From NCBI GenBank assembly GCA_023412695.1, contig JAEYNG010000511.1, positions 1-16,644 on the forward strand: a stretch of 16,644 nucleotides of DNA. The letters are read 5' to 3'. Below, one piece after another: positions 7,725-14,456 of the stretch (positions within the stretch are counted from its first letter, which is position 1; each line of letters begins with the position of its first letter). The notes under the pieces are model-generated. The model made no database searches, was not told where the DNA came from, and saw nothing but the letters and a program-made list of their open reading frames with translations. The DNA is from Planctomycetota bacterium (GTDB lineage Bacteria; Planctomycetota; Phycisphaerae; Phycisphaerales; UBA1924). Both the position numbers and the translations under genes were made by a program.

Positions 7725-7753
7725 AGTCTAAAGCTTGGCGGAGGGTGTCGCAA
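7725..7753 (-). promoter_or_regulatory. Promoter candidate for the pseudopilin gene
   Basis: On the minus strand TTGCGA (7753-7748) is followed after 17 nt by TAGACT (7730-7725). Spacing is ideal; the -35 matches four of six positions and the -10 keeps the conserved TA...T. It would give a leader of about 80 nt. Confidence 0.28.
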
Positions 7754-7829
7754 GGACGGGGCGGGAGTTGGGGCATGCACCGAACGCCTTGCAAATATCA
7801 CGGCGATGCGTGGGCCGGGTGATTTTTCG

Positions 7830-7857
7830 TTGCGGCTCGGGCGTCGTCCAGTATTCT
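7830..7857 (+). promoter_or_regulatory. Promoter candidate for the 717-residue secreted protein gene
   Basis: TTGCGG (7830-7835) and TATTCT (7852-7857) are separated by 16 nt. Transcription would start near 7864, so the hairpins at 7880-7920 would lie entirely in the leader. This is a by-eye prediction. Confidence 0.25.
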
Positions 7858-7879
7858 TGACGCACGCATTTCGGCTCGG

Positions 7880-7920
7880 CCAACCCGCGGGCACCGCGGG
7901 GTTGGTGCCGTGTCGGCACC
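7880..7920 (+). promoter_or_regulatory. Overlapping leader hairpins upstream of the 717-residue protein gene
   Basis: CCAACCCGCGG (7880-7890) pairs with CCGCGGGGTTGG (7894-7905) with a single bulge. GGTGCCG (7904-7910) pairs perfectly with CGGCACC (7914-7920). The two stems share 7904-7905. In addition GGCACC at 7890-7895 offers an alternative partner for GGTGCC (7904-7909). The start codon lies 36 nt further on. No T-run follows. Confidence 0.45.
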
Positions 7921-7956
7921 GGCCGGGTTCACCATCGGACTCTGAGGAGAGGTTGC

Positions 7957-10110
7957 ATGAAGTACTCGACACTGTCGGCGGCGTGGCTTGTGCTGGCGGC
8001 CGGGACGGCCCTTGGGCAGCCGGTGATCGACGGGAAGATCGACGGGGCGGACGCGGGGCTCTACGGCGCGGCCCGCTGGTTGCAGTCGAACCCGACGCTG
8101 TTCGGTGATAACAACCCGAGCGCGCAGCCGCCGTGCAGCGGCGTGGGCGGGGGGATCCGCATCGCGATCAACAACTCGAACACGGCGGGGGTGATCGGCG
8201 GGACGGAGCCCTCGAGCGGCGCCGGCGTCACGACGGGCGTGGAGATCGCGATCCCGCTGTCGCAACTGGGCAACCCCGCGGGGGCGATCCGCGTGGCGGG
8301 GTGGGTCAACGGCGGCGGGCACGACTTCCTGTCGAACCAGGTGATCGGCGGGCTGCCGGACGGGACGAACAATCTCGGCGAGCCGCGGGTGGTGGACTTC
8401 ACGGCGCACAGCGGCGATCAGTTCGTCGAGGTGCCGGGCGCGGTGTCGATGTGCACGGCGACGGTGACGATGGACGGCGAGGTCGATGCGGCGTACGGCG
8501 CTGCGCTGTGGACACAGACGCTCGCGACGCAGTTCGGCGACTCGAACCTCGGCTCGATCGACTATGCCAACGGCTCGGAGATCGACGGGCTGTACGGGTT
8601 CGTGTGCAACGCGGACCTGGGCGACGGCGCGCAGGACTACCTGTTCATCGTCGTGACGGGGAACCTCGAGTCGAACTTCAACAAGCTCGACCTGTTCTTC
8701 GACACGGGCGCGGCGGGGCAGAACCAGCTCCGCGGCGACAACCCGAACGTCGATTTCAACGGGCTGAACCGCATGGGCGACGAGGGCTCGGGGAACGGGC
8801 TGAGGTTCGACGCGGGCTTCGAGTCGAGCTTCTACCTGACGTTCACGGGGGGCGGCGACCCGTACGCGACGTTCGCGAACTATGCGCAGACGCCCGCCGC
8901 GGGCGGGGGCGAGGGCGCGTTCATCGGCTCGGGCGGCGCGGGGACGAACGCGCTGGTCTCGCAGCCCTGCCCCCCCACTGTCCCGGACGTCGGGCTGGCG
9001 TACGGCTCGGAGATCGACGCGGTCTATTCGTACATGGACGTTCCGAACAACCGGCTGTACGTGCTGGTGACGGGCAACCTCAAGAGCAGCGACGAGCAGC
9101 ACCGGCTGCACCTGTTCTTCGACGCGATCGCGGGCGAGGGCCAGAACGCGATGCTCGGCAACAACGTGCAGGTGGGCCTGGCGGACGGCGGCGCGGGCGT
9201 GATCAACCGGCTGGGGAACAACGGCACCGACCCGGGCCTGACGTTCGACGCCGACTTCGCGGCGGATTACTACATGGTCTTCCACTACGAGGAGGCCAAC
9301 GGCTCGCGCGGCGTGCTCGACGCGGCGATCCTGCGGACCTTCGGGCGCGAGGGCACGCTGTCGGCGTCGCTCGACTACGGCATGTTCCAGGGCTCGCCGA
9401 CGGGCACGCTCATCGACACGGACGGGGGCAACTTCTGCTGCACGCCGCCGCACGGCATCGAGCTGCAGACCGGTGCCGCGCCGAACATCTACACGGCGTT
9501 CGCGCCGCGTGAGTCGGGCGACGTGCTCCGCGCGTTCTACGACGCGTTCCCCGACCAGGGCGACTGGGAGACGCAGTGGGTGCCGTTCGTCACCGACCCG
9601 CTGACCGGGCCGGAGGCGGGGCTGATCCTCGCATCCATGAGCAACCGCAACATCGCGGGCGTGACGGGCGAGGACGCGAGCGGCGCGGCGACCGCGGTCG
9701 AGGGGATCGAGTTCTCGATCGATCTCGATGAGCTGGGCTGGGACGGCGTGAGCGACATCAAGCTCGCGGGCATCGTCGGCAACAGCGACACGACGTTCAT
9801 GTCGAACCAGGTGATCGGGAGCCTGCCGAGCGACGCGGGGAACCTCGGCGAGCCGCGGCTGATCAACTTCGAGTTGATCGCCGGCACGCAGTACGTGGTC
9901 GTGTCGGGCGAGGGCGGCGGCCCGCAGTTCTGCGATGCGGACTGGTGCCAGGACGGGAGCGTCGGCGTGCCCGACATCTTCTGCTTCCTCTCCGACTGGT
10001 TCGCGATGGACCCCGAGGCACGGAACTACGGCGGGACGCCGGGCGTTCCGGCGATCTTCGCGTTCCTGAGCGAGTGGTTCAGCACGGGCCAGGGGCCGTG
10101 CACGCCGTAA
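7957..10110 (+). CDS. Secreted repeat protein with degenerate GC-dockerin tail
   Basis: A 717-residue exported protein with no enzyme motif recognised. The ATG has GAGGAGAGG just upstream. The signal peptide (1-20) ends TALG before QPVIDG. The body is built from pieces of the domain seen in the protein at 121-1017. Residues 23-160 hold its head joined directly to its tail (SNTAGVIGG, LSNQVIGGLP, NLGEPRVVDF). Residues 170-335 hold head plus middle (NGSEIDGLYGFV, TGNLESNFNKLDLFFDTG). Residues 346-650 hold middle plus tail (YGSEIDAVYSYM, TGNLKSSDEQHRLHLFFD, SNRNIAGVTG, MSNQVIGSLP, NLGEPRLINF). Residues 659-715 are a GC-dockerin. Its first repeat keeps D660/D662/D673 and VPDIF, but the second has lost the acidic loop (NYGG) and reads VPAIF. 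I infer a surface or matrix protein. Expression may be governed by the leader hairpins upstream, and a strong terminator follows. Confidence 0.87.
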   Translation: MKYSTLSAAWLVLAAGTALGQPVIDGKIDGADAGLYGAARWLQSNPTLFGDNNPSAQPPCSGVGGGIRIAINNSNTAGVIGGTEPSSGAGVTTGVEIAIPLSQLGNPAGAIRVAGWVNGGGHDFLSNQVIGGLPDGTNNLGEPRVVDFTAHSGDQFVEVPGAVSMCTATVTMDGEVDAAYGAALWTQTLATQFGDSNLGSIDYANGSEIDGLYGFVCNADLGDGAQDYLFIVVTGNLESNFNKLDLFFDTGAAGQNQLRGDNPNVDFNGLNRMGDEGSGNGLRFDAGFESSFYLTFTGGGDPYATFANYAQTPAAGGGEGAFIGSGGAGTNALVSQPCPPTVPDVGLAYGSEIDAVYSYMDVPNNRLYVLVTGNLKSSDEQHRLHLFFDAIAGEGQNAMLGNNVQVGLADGGAGVINRLGNNGTDPGLTFDADFAADYYMVFHYEEANGSRGVLDAAILRTFGREGTLSASLDYGMFQGSPTGTLIDTDGGNFCCTPPHGIELQTGAAPNIYTAFAPRESGDVLRAFYDAFPDQGDWETQWVPFVTDPLTGPEAGLILASMSNRNIAGVTGEDASGAATAVEGIEFSIDLDELGWDGVSDIKLAGIVGNSDTTFMSNQVIGSLPSDAGNLGEPRLINFELIAGTQYVVVSGEGGGPQFCDADWCQDGSVGVPDIFCFLSDWFAMDPEARNYGGTPGVPAIFAFLSEWFSTGQGPCTP

Positions 10111-10139
10111 GACGGGTCAATCGCGCTTGAGCAACTTCA

Positions 10140-10179
10140 AGCCCCCGTCCGAACACATCGGGCGGGGGCTTTTCATTTG
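10140..10179 (+). terminator. Rho-independent terminator after the 717-residue protein gene
   Basis: A 13-bp stem with one G-U pair (arms 10140-10152 and 10158-10170, loop ACACA) runs into TTTTCATTT. It begins 30 nt past the stop codon at 10110. In the opposite direction the stem is followed by CTTGAAGTT, so it would terminate the convergent ABC gene only weakly. Confidence 0.9.
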
Positions 10180-10191
10180 GTCATCGACAAG

Positions 10192-11832
10192 TCAGTGCGC
10201 GACGGCGGCCTCTTCGACAGTCGCGAGGCGCAGGATCTCGGCCTGCGTCATGCGTTCGCCCTTGAGCTCGCCGGTGATGCGGCCGGCGCAGAGGACAAGC
10301 ACGCGGTCGGAGAGCATGAGCAGTTCGGGCATCTCGCTGGAGACAAGGAGGACGGCCGCGCCCGCGTCGGCGGCGGCGGAGACAAGGCGGTAGACCTCGG
10401 ACTTGGTGCCGACATCGATGCCGCGGGTCGGCTCGTCGAGGAGGAGGACCTTGGTCTCGGGGCCCATCCAGCGAGCGAGGAGGAGCTTCTGCTGGTTGCC
10501 GCCGGAGAGCTCGGAGGGGAGCGAGGCGGTGGAAGCGGTCTTGACCTGGAAGTCACGGAGGCGGTCGCCGACGAGCCCTCGCTCGGCCGCGACGCGGCGG
10601 AGGCCCGCACGGGCGAGGCGCGGCATGACGGGCACGGCGATGTTCTCGCCGACGCCGAGCTGGAAGAACAGGCCCTGGAGCTTGCGGTCCTCGGGCACAT
10701 AACCCATGCCCGCGGCCATCGCGGCGCGGGGGCCGGTGTGACGGCGCTCGCTGATGACGCGTCCGGCGCAGGCGATGTGGCCGGTCGCTTTTCGGTCGAG
10801 GCCGAAGATCGCGTCGAGGAGTTCGGACCTGCCCGCGCCGACGAGCCCGCCGATGCCGACGACCTCGCCGGGGCGGATGCTGAGGGAGATGTCGCGGAGC
10901 TTGCCGGGCGAGGAGAGGTTGCGGACGACGAGGCCCCGGGACTCGGCGTCGGCGGCGCTCGGCTCGGCGGCGGTCGCCGTGCGCGCGGATCGAGGCGTGC
11001 CGGTGACCTTACGGCCGATCATCTGCTCGACGAGCGTGGGCTCGTCGATGTCGTTGACGTTTGAGGTGGCGACGTACTGGCCGTCGCGGAGCACCGTAAC
11101 CCTGTCGCAGACGGCGAAGATCTCGCCCATACGGTGCGAGACGTAGATGAGCGTGAGGCCCTCGGAGGCGAGTTGGCGGACGATCTGCAGCAGGCGGTCG
11201 ACCTCGGCGACAGCGAGGGAGCTGGTGGGCTCGTCGAGGACGATGACGCGTGCGGCGTGGCCGGAGGCGGCGTCGCCGCGGTCGTCGAGGCTCTGGGCGA
11301 TCTGGACGATCTGGCGGTGGCCGGGGGATAGCGCTCCGAGCGGCGCGCGGACATCGATCGCGGGCTCCAGCCGCGCGAGCAGGCGGGCGGCGCGGCGTTC
11401 GGCCTCGCGGAAATCAACCAGGCCGAGGCGTGTCCGCGGCAGGTCGTGCAGGCAGAGGTTCTCGGCGACGGACAGGTTCGGGCACTGGGCCAGTTCCTGG
11501 TGGACGATGCGGATGCCCGCGGCGAAGGCGTCGTCGATCGAGCCGGGCTTGAGCGACTGGCCCTCCTCGCGGCTCAGGTCGCCGCCGGGGCGGGCGATCC
11601 GCACGATGCCGGAGTCCTGCCTGTGCAGGCCGGAGATGACCTTGCCGAGCGTGCTCTTGCCCGCGCCGTTCTCACCCATGAGGGCGTGGACTTCGCCCGC
11701 GCGGAAGGAGACGCTGACATCGCGCAATGCCTGCGTGATGCCGAAACGCTTGGAGATGTTGTCGGCGCGGAGGAAGACCGCCGGTTCTCCGGGCGCGGCG
11801 CGGTCGGCGGGCGTGTGCGTTGGCTCGGTCAT
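10192..11832 (-). CDS. Sugar ABC transporter ATP-binding protein (MglA/RbsA/XylG type)
   Basis: A 546-residue ATPase with two fused nucleotide-binding domains, the form used by monosaccharide importers of the CUT2 class; it would energise uptake at the inner face of the membrane. Domain 1 (about 18-275) has Walker A GENGAGKST (53-61), a signature altered to LSPGHRQ (168-174), Walker B VIVLDEP (196-202) and switch His233. Domain 2 (about 300-540) has the degenerate Walker A usual for this family, GLVGAGRSE (329-337), an intact signature LSGGNQQ (442-448), Walker B VLLLDEP (462-468) and SSE in place of a switch histidine. The linker is rich in Ala, Thr and Ser. No Shine-Dalgarno sequence is evident before the ATG. 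It follows the sugar-binding protein gene by 81 nt; no permease gene is found beside them. The substrate cannot be read from the sequence. Confidence 0.95.
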   Translation of the reverse strand: MTEPTHTPADRAAPGEPAVFLRADNISKRFGITQALRDVSVSFRAGEVHALMGENGAGKSTLGKVISGLHRQDSGIVRIARPGGDLSREEGQSLKPGSIDDAFAAGIRIVHQELAQCPNLSVAENLCLHDLPRTRLGLVDFREAERRAARLLARLEPAIDVRAPLGALSPGHRQIVQIAQSLDDRGDAASGHAARVIVLDEPTSSLAVAEVDRLLQIVRQLASEGLTLIYVSHRMGEIFAVCDRVTVLRDGQYVATSNVNDIDEPTLVEQMIGRKVTGTPRSARTATAAEPSAADAESRGLVVRNLSSPGKLRDISLSIRPGEVVGIGGLVGAGRSELLDAIFGLDRKATGHIACAGRVISERRHTGPRAAMAAGMGYVPEDRKLQGLFFQLGVGENIAVPVMPRLARAGLRRVAAERGLVGDRLRDFQVKTASTASLPSELSGGNQQKLLLARWMGPETKVLLLDEPTRGIDVGTKSEVYRLVSAAADAGAAVLLVSSEMPELLMLSDRVLVLCAGRITGELKGERMTQAEILRLATVEEAAVAH

Positions 11833-11867
11833 GCGCGGTCGGTTGGTGGGATCGAGACAATGCGTCC

Positions 11868-11885
11868 GGCGCGGTTTCCCGCGCC
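11868..11885 (-). promoter_or_regulatory. Stem-loop between binding-protein and ATPase genes
   Basis: GGCGCGG (11868-11874) and CCGCGCC (11879-11885) form a perfect 7-bp stem with a 4-nt loop, midway in the 81-nt gap. It has no T-run. Similar intercistronic hairpins after binding-protein genes are known to stabilise the upstream message and lower expression of the downstream genes. Confidence 0.5.
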
Positions 11886-11913
11886 GTGCGCCGGTTCGTT
11901 CATGGGCGCGGGC

Positions 11914-12909
11914 TCACTTGCGGCCGAGCCACTTCTCCCAGGTGTTCTCGTACTCGCCGACGTTGTCCTTGGTCACGACGGAGAGCTCGAAGTTGTTGAT
12001 GACCTTCGCGGGCTTCTTGTTCTCGTGGACCTTCTCGAAGAGCATGCGGACGGTCTGGGCACCCCAGCCGTAGCAATCCTGGCCGATGAGCGCCTGGACC
12101 TGGCCGTTTCGGACGTAGACAAGCTCCTCGGGGAGGTGATCGACGGAAACGACCTTGGCCTGCTGGTAGACGCCGTCGAGCGCGTTCTTGGTGAAGAGCG
12201 GCCATCCGCCGACCATCGCCCAGCCGGAGATGTCGGGGTTCGAGGCCTGCACGCTCTGGACCTTCTGCGCGGCCTCGGCGGCGGTCTCGGCGTGGTAGTA
12301 GGTGTCCTTAATGGTGATGCCGGGGTAGTTCTTGGCCTGCTCCTTGACGCCGCGGACACGGGCCTGGAGGTTGGGCGCGTTCTGGTTGCCCGCGAGGATG
12401 GCGACAACGCCCTTCTCGCCCATGGCCTTGGCGAGTTCTTCCATTACCTTCTTGCCGGCGGCCTCGTCGTCGATGCCGTAGTAGGCGAAGCGCTTGCTGT
12501 CAGGGGAGTCGGAGTCGAACGTCGCGACCTCGATGCCCTTGTCCACCGCGGCGTCGATCGCGCTCTTGAGCAGCTTGCCGTCTGAGCAGGAGATGGAGAT
12601 GCCGTCCACGCCCTGCGAGACAAGCTGCTCGAGGAACTGGGCCTGCTGCTGGGCGTCCTCGTTGTTGGGCGTTCGCCAGTTGATCTTCACCTCGACGCCG
12701 TACTTCTCCGAGAGGTCGCGGGCCATGTCCTCCGCGCCGGTGCGTGCGGCCTGGAAGACGGGGTTGGACTGGCTCTTGGCGATGACGCCGAAGACGTACG
12801 CCTTCTTGGCGGGTTGCACGGGGGTGGGCGCCCAGCCGGCGAGCACGGTCGCGGCGGTGAGGGCGGCGGTCCCGGCCAGCAGCTTGCAGAATCCTCGCTT
12901 GGTCAGCAT
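11914..12909 (-). CDS. Periplasmic sugar-binding protein (RbsB-like, Peripla_BP_4)
   Basis: A 331-residue substrate-binding protein of the ribose/galactose-binding type. CGGAG lies about seven bases upstream of the ATG. The signal peptide (1-28 or so) has a basic start, MLTKRGFCK, a hydrophobic core and LAGWAPT. There is no Cys lipobox, so it should be soluble in the periplasm. The mature protein starts with the usual strand YVFGVIAKSQSNPVFQ (38-53), followed by LVSQGVDGISISCSD (96-110), VATFDSDSPDS (128-138), YYGIDDEAAGKKV (143-155), GNQNAPNLQARVRG (174-187) and VSVDHLPEELVYVRNGQV (254-271), matching the two-lobe fold and its hinge strands. It would deliver its ligand to the transporter whose ATPase is encoded next. 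The ligand, probably a monosaccharide or similar small polyol, is not determinable here. Confidence 0.93.
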   Translation of the reverse strand: MLTKRGFCKLLAGTAALTAATVLAGWAPTPVQPAKKAYVFGVIAKSQSNPVFQAARTGAEDMARDLSEKYGVEVKINWRTPNNEDAQQQAQFLEQLVSQGVDGISISCSDGKLLKSAIDAAVDKGIEVATFDSDSPDSKRFAYYGIDDEAAGKKVMEELAKAMGEKGVVAILAGNQNAPNLQARVRGVKEQAKNYPGITIKDTYYHAETAAEAAQKVQSVQASNPDISGWAMVGGWPLFTKNALDGVYQQAKVVSVDHLPEELVYVRNGQVQALIGQDCYGWGAQTVRMLFEKVHENKKPAKVINNFELSVVTKDNVGEYENTWEKWLGRK

Positions 12910-12968
12910 GGTGGTTCTCCGGAGTTTTCGCGCGCGGGCGGAAAGCGTCGGCGCGGCAGAGAGTGTAC

Positions 12969-12991
12969 CGGCACGGGGGCCGGGCGTGCCG
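12969..12991 (-). other. Hairpin in the gap between the NadD-fusion and binding-protein genes
   Basis: CGGCACG (12969-12975) and CGTGCCG (12985-12991) form a perfect 7-bp stem with a 9-nt loop, 14 nt past the stop codon of the upstream gene. Continuing on the minus strand the next bases read GTACACTCTC, without a proper T-run, so it is at best a weak or factor-dependent terminator. It hints that the sugar-transport genes form a separate unit. Confidence 0.35.
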
Positions 12992-13004
12992 CGATGATGG
13001 GGAT

Positions 13005-14417
13005 TCAGGCCTGCTGCGCGGCCGCGGCGGCGTAGAGCCGGTGGCTCGTGATGTAGCCGAGGACGGCGGGCGGGAGCATCGCGGCGGCATCAGCCGGGCG
13101 GCCGTCGGCGAGCGCCCGGCGGATGGCGGTCGCGCTGGCGGGGTTGGGAACGATCGGGATAATCCGGCCGCGCCATTGCTCAAGCTCGGCATCCGACCAG
13201 AAACCGGTCGCTCGGAGGGACTGAAGAATGGTGTCGGCGGATGTATCGCCGTCGCCGCGGCCCATGACGATCGGCTCGGCGAGCTCGATGATCCGGCGCG
13301 GCTCGCGCCAGCGATGGAAGGCGGCGGCCTGGTCCGCGCCGATGAGCAGACGGAGGCGGGTGTGCGTTGAGCCGGTGCGGTTTAGCCAGTCGCGGGCGCG
13401 GGCGAGGGTGTCAACTGTGTAGCTCGGTTGATCGGGCGCGACGGCGCGATCGAGTTCGTCGGTCCAGACGGTGGCGCGTTCGACGCCCGCGAGCGCGAGG
13501 CGAAGCATGTCCAAACGCTGCGCATCGGTCGCGGCAGGGATGTCGGTCTTGTGCGGCGAACGCGCGGCAGGGACGTAGACCAGCCATGCGTTGCTACCGA
13601 GATGATCTCGCGACTCGACCTGCGCGCGGACCTGTTGCGGGAGGTCGATGTGCGCGGTGTGGGGCGGATCGAAGGTGCCGCCGAAGAAGATGACGAGCGG
13701 GACGGCCGTGGGGAGCGGGAGCGGCGTGACGGGCGCGGTGTGCGGAGGCGTCGATGCGGGCGCGGCGGGGGAGCCCCCCCACTCCTGCGCGATCGCAGCC
13801 ACACGTCGGCCGACCTGCGGCAGCACGCGGTTGGCGCGGCGGACGACGCCGATGATGTGCGGCACGAGCGAGGGCTTGGTCAGCAGGCCGATCGCCGCGC
13901 GCGCGGCGTAGGTGCCGCCATCGGGCCGGACCCAGTTGATGACCTCGGCGGGGAGTGTTTCGTCGGGCGTATCGCTGACGCCGCGGACGACGGTCCATGG
14001 GACGCCGGCGGCTTCGCACGCGGCGGCGAAGGCGTGGGTTTCCATGTCCACGATCGCCGCGCCGGTGCGTTCGGCGAGGGCGCGCTTGTCGCGCGGCGTG
14101 GCGACGACGTGATCGACGGCGATGAGCGTGACGCCGCGGGGATCGGCGGTGCGGGGTGTCCACTGTGCGCCGTGCTCGTCGATGACGCGGGCGATGGGCG
14201 GGACGTCGGTCGTGTGGGAGAGCCCGCCGCACGCGCCGGCGAGGACAAAGAGCGTGCCGGGCGCGGCGCGATCAAACTCGGCCTTGGCGGCGCGGACGAT
14301 TGCGTCCTTGCCGATGCCGGTCTGGACAACGCGCGTATCAGGCAGGCCGGCGCCGCGCAACTCGCGAGCGACGGCCTTGCGCTCGATCTCCATCGGGCAG
14401 AAGACGATGACGGGCAT
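13005..14417 (-). CDS. nadD: Fusion of a purine-nucleosidase-like domain with nicotinate-nucleotide adenylyltransferase (NadD)
   Basis: A single 470-residue frame with two enzymes. Residues 1-205 belong to the nucleoside phosphorylase/nucleosidase (PNP_UDP_1) superfamily, near MTA/SAH nucleosidase, futalosine hydrolase and hopanoid-associated phosphorylase. They show FCPMEIERKAV (6-16), VVQTGIGKDA (30-39), GACGGLS (61-67), VDMETHAFA (123-131) with Glu126, and VRGVSDT (144-150) with Asp149. A Pro/Ala-rich linker (213-240) leads to NadD, the cytoplasmic enzyme joining nicotinate mononucleotide to ATP in NAD synthesis. It shows GGTFDPPHTAH (246-256), YVPAARSPHK (281-290), SYTVDTL (332-338), LLIGADQ (357-363) and ASATAIR (427-433). 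NadD alone is usually about 200 residues, so the C-terminal half is complete. No Shine-Dalgarno sequence is visible, and a perfect hairpin abuts the start codon. The nucleosidase substrate is open. The NadD call is strong; the fusion appears real because no stop or frame change lies between the halves. Confidence 0.9.
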   Translation of the reverse strand: MPVIVFCPMEIERKAVARELRGAGLPDTRVVQTGIGKDAIVRAAKAEFDRAAPGTLFVLAGACGGLSHTTDVPPIARVIDEHGAQWTPRTADPRGVTLIAVDHVVATPRDKRALAERTGAAIVDMETHAFAAACEAAGVPWTVVRGVSDTPDETLPAEVINWVRPDGGTYAARAAIGLLTKPSLVPHIIGVVRRANRVLPQVGRRVAAIAQEWGGSPAAPASTPPHTAPVTPLPLPTAVPLVIFFGGTFDPPHTAHIDLPQQVRAQVESRDHLGSNAWLVYVPAARSPHKTDIPAATDAQRLDMLRLALAGVERATVWTDELDRAVAPDQPSYTVDTLARARDWLNRTGSTHTRLRLLIGADQAAAFHRWREPRRIIELAEPIVMGRGDGDTSADTILQSLRATGFWSDAELEQWRGRIIPIVPNPASATAIRRALADGRPADAAAMLPPAVLGYITSHRLYAAAAAQQA

Positions 14418-14436
14418 GGCGCAAGCGTATTGCGCC
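14418..14436 (-). promoter_or_regulatory. Hairpin abutting the start codon of the nucleosidase-NadD gene
   Basis: On the minus strand GGCGCAA-TACGC-TTGCGCC forms a perfect 7-bp stem that ends at the base before the ATG (14417), in the place where a ribosome-binding site would be. It lies within the 39-nt gap after the upstream membrane-protein gene. Confidence 0.4.
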
Positions 14437-14456
14437 GGCGCGACGACAGCGGAGCG

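Larger units (their letters stand above)
7638..7956. other. Divergent intergenic region between pseudopilin and 717-residue secreted protein genes
   Basis: These 319 bases lie between divergent genes. They hold a minus-strand promoter candidate (7725-7753), a plus-strand promoter candidate (7830-7857), and a strong pair of overlapping hairpins (7880-7920) in the presumed leader of the plus-strand gene. No small ORF with a ribosome-binding site was recognised. Confidence 0.55.

Noticed and set aside
7798..9453. Minus-strand open frame of 551 codons opposite the 717-residue protein gene
   Set aside because: Arg/Val/His-rich shadow without motifs; it also crosses the divergent promoter region.
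11446..12585. Plus-strand open frame opposite the ABC ATPase and binding protein
   Set aside because: Composition of a shadow and overlap with two well-recognised minus-strand genes.
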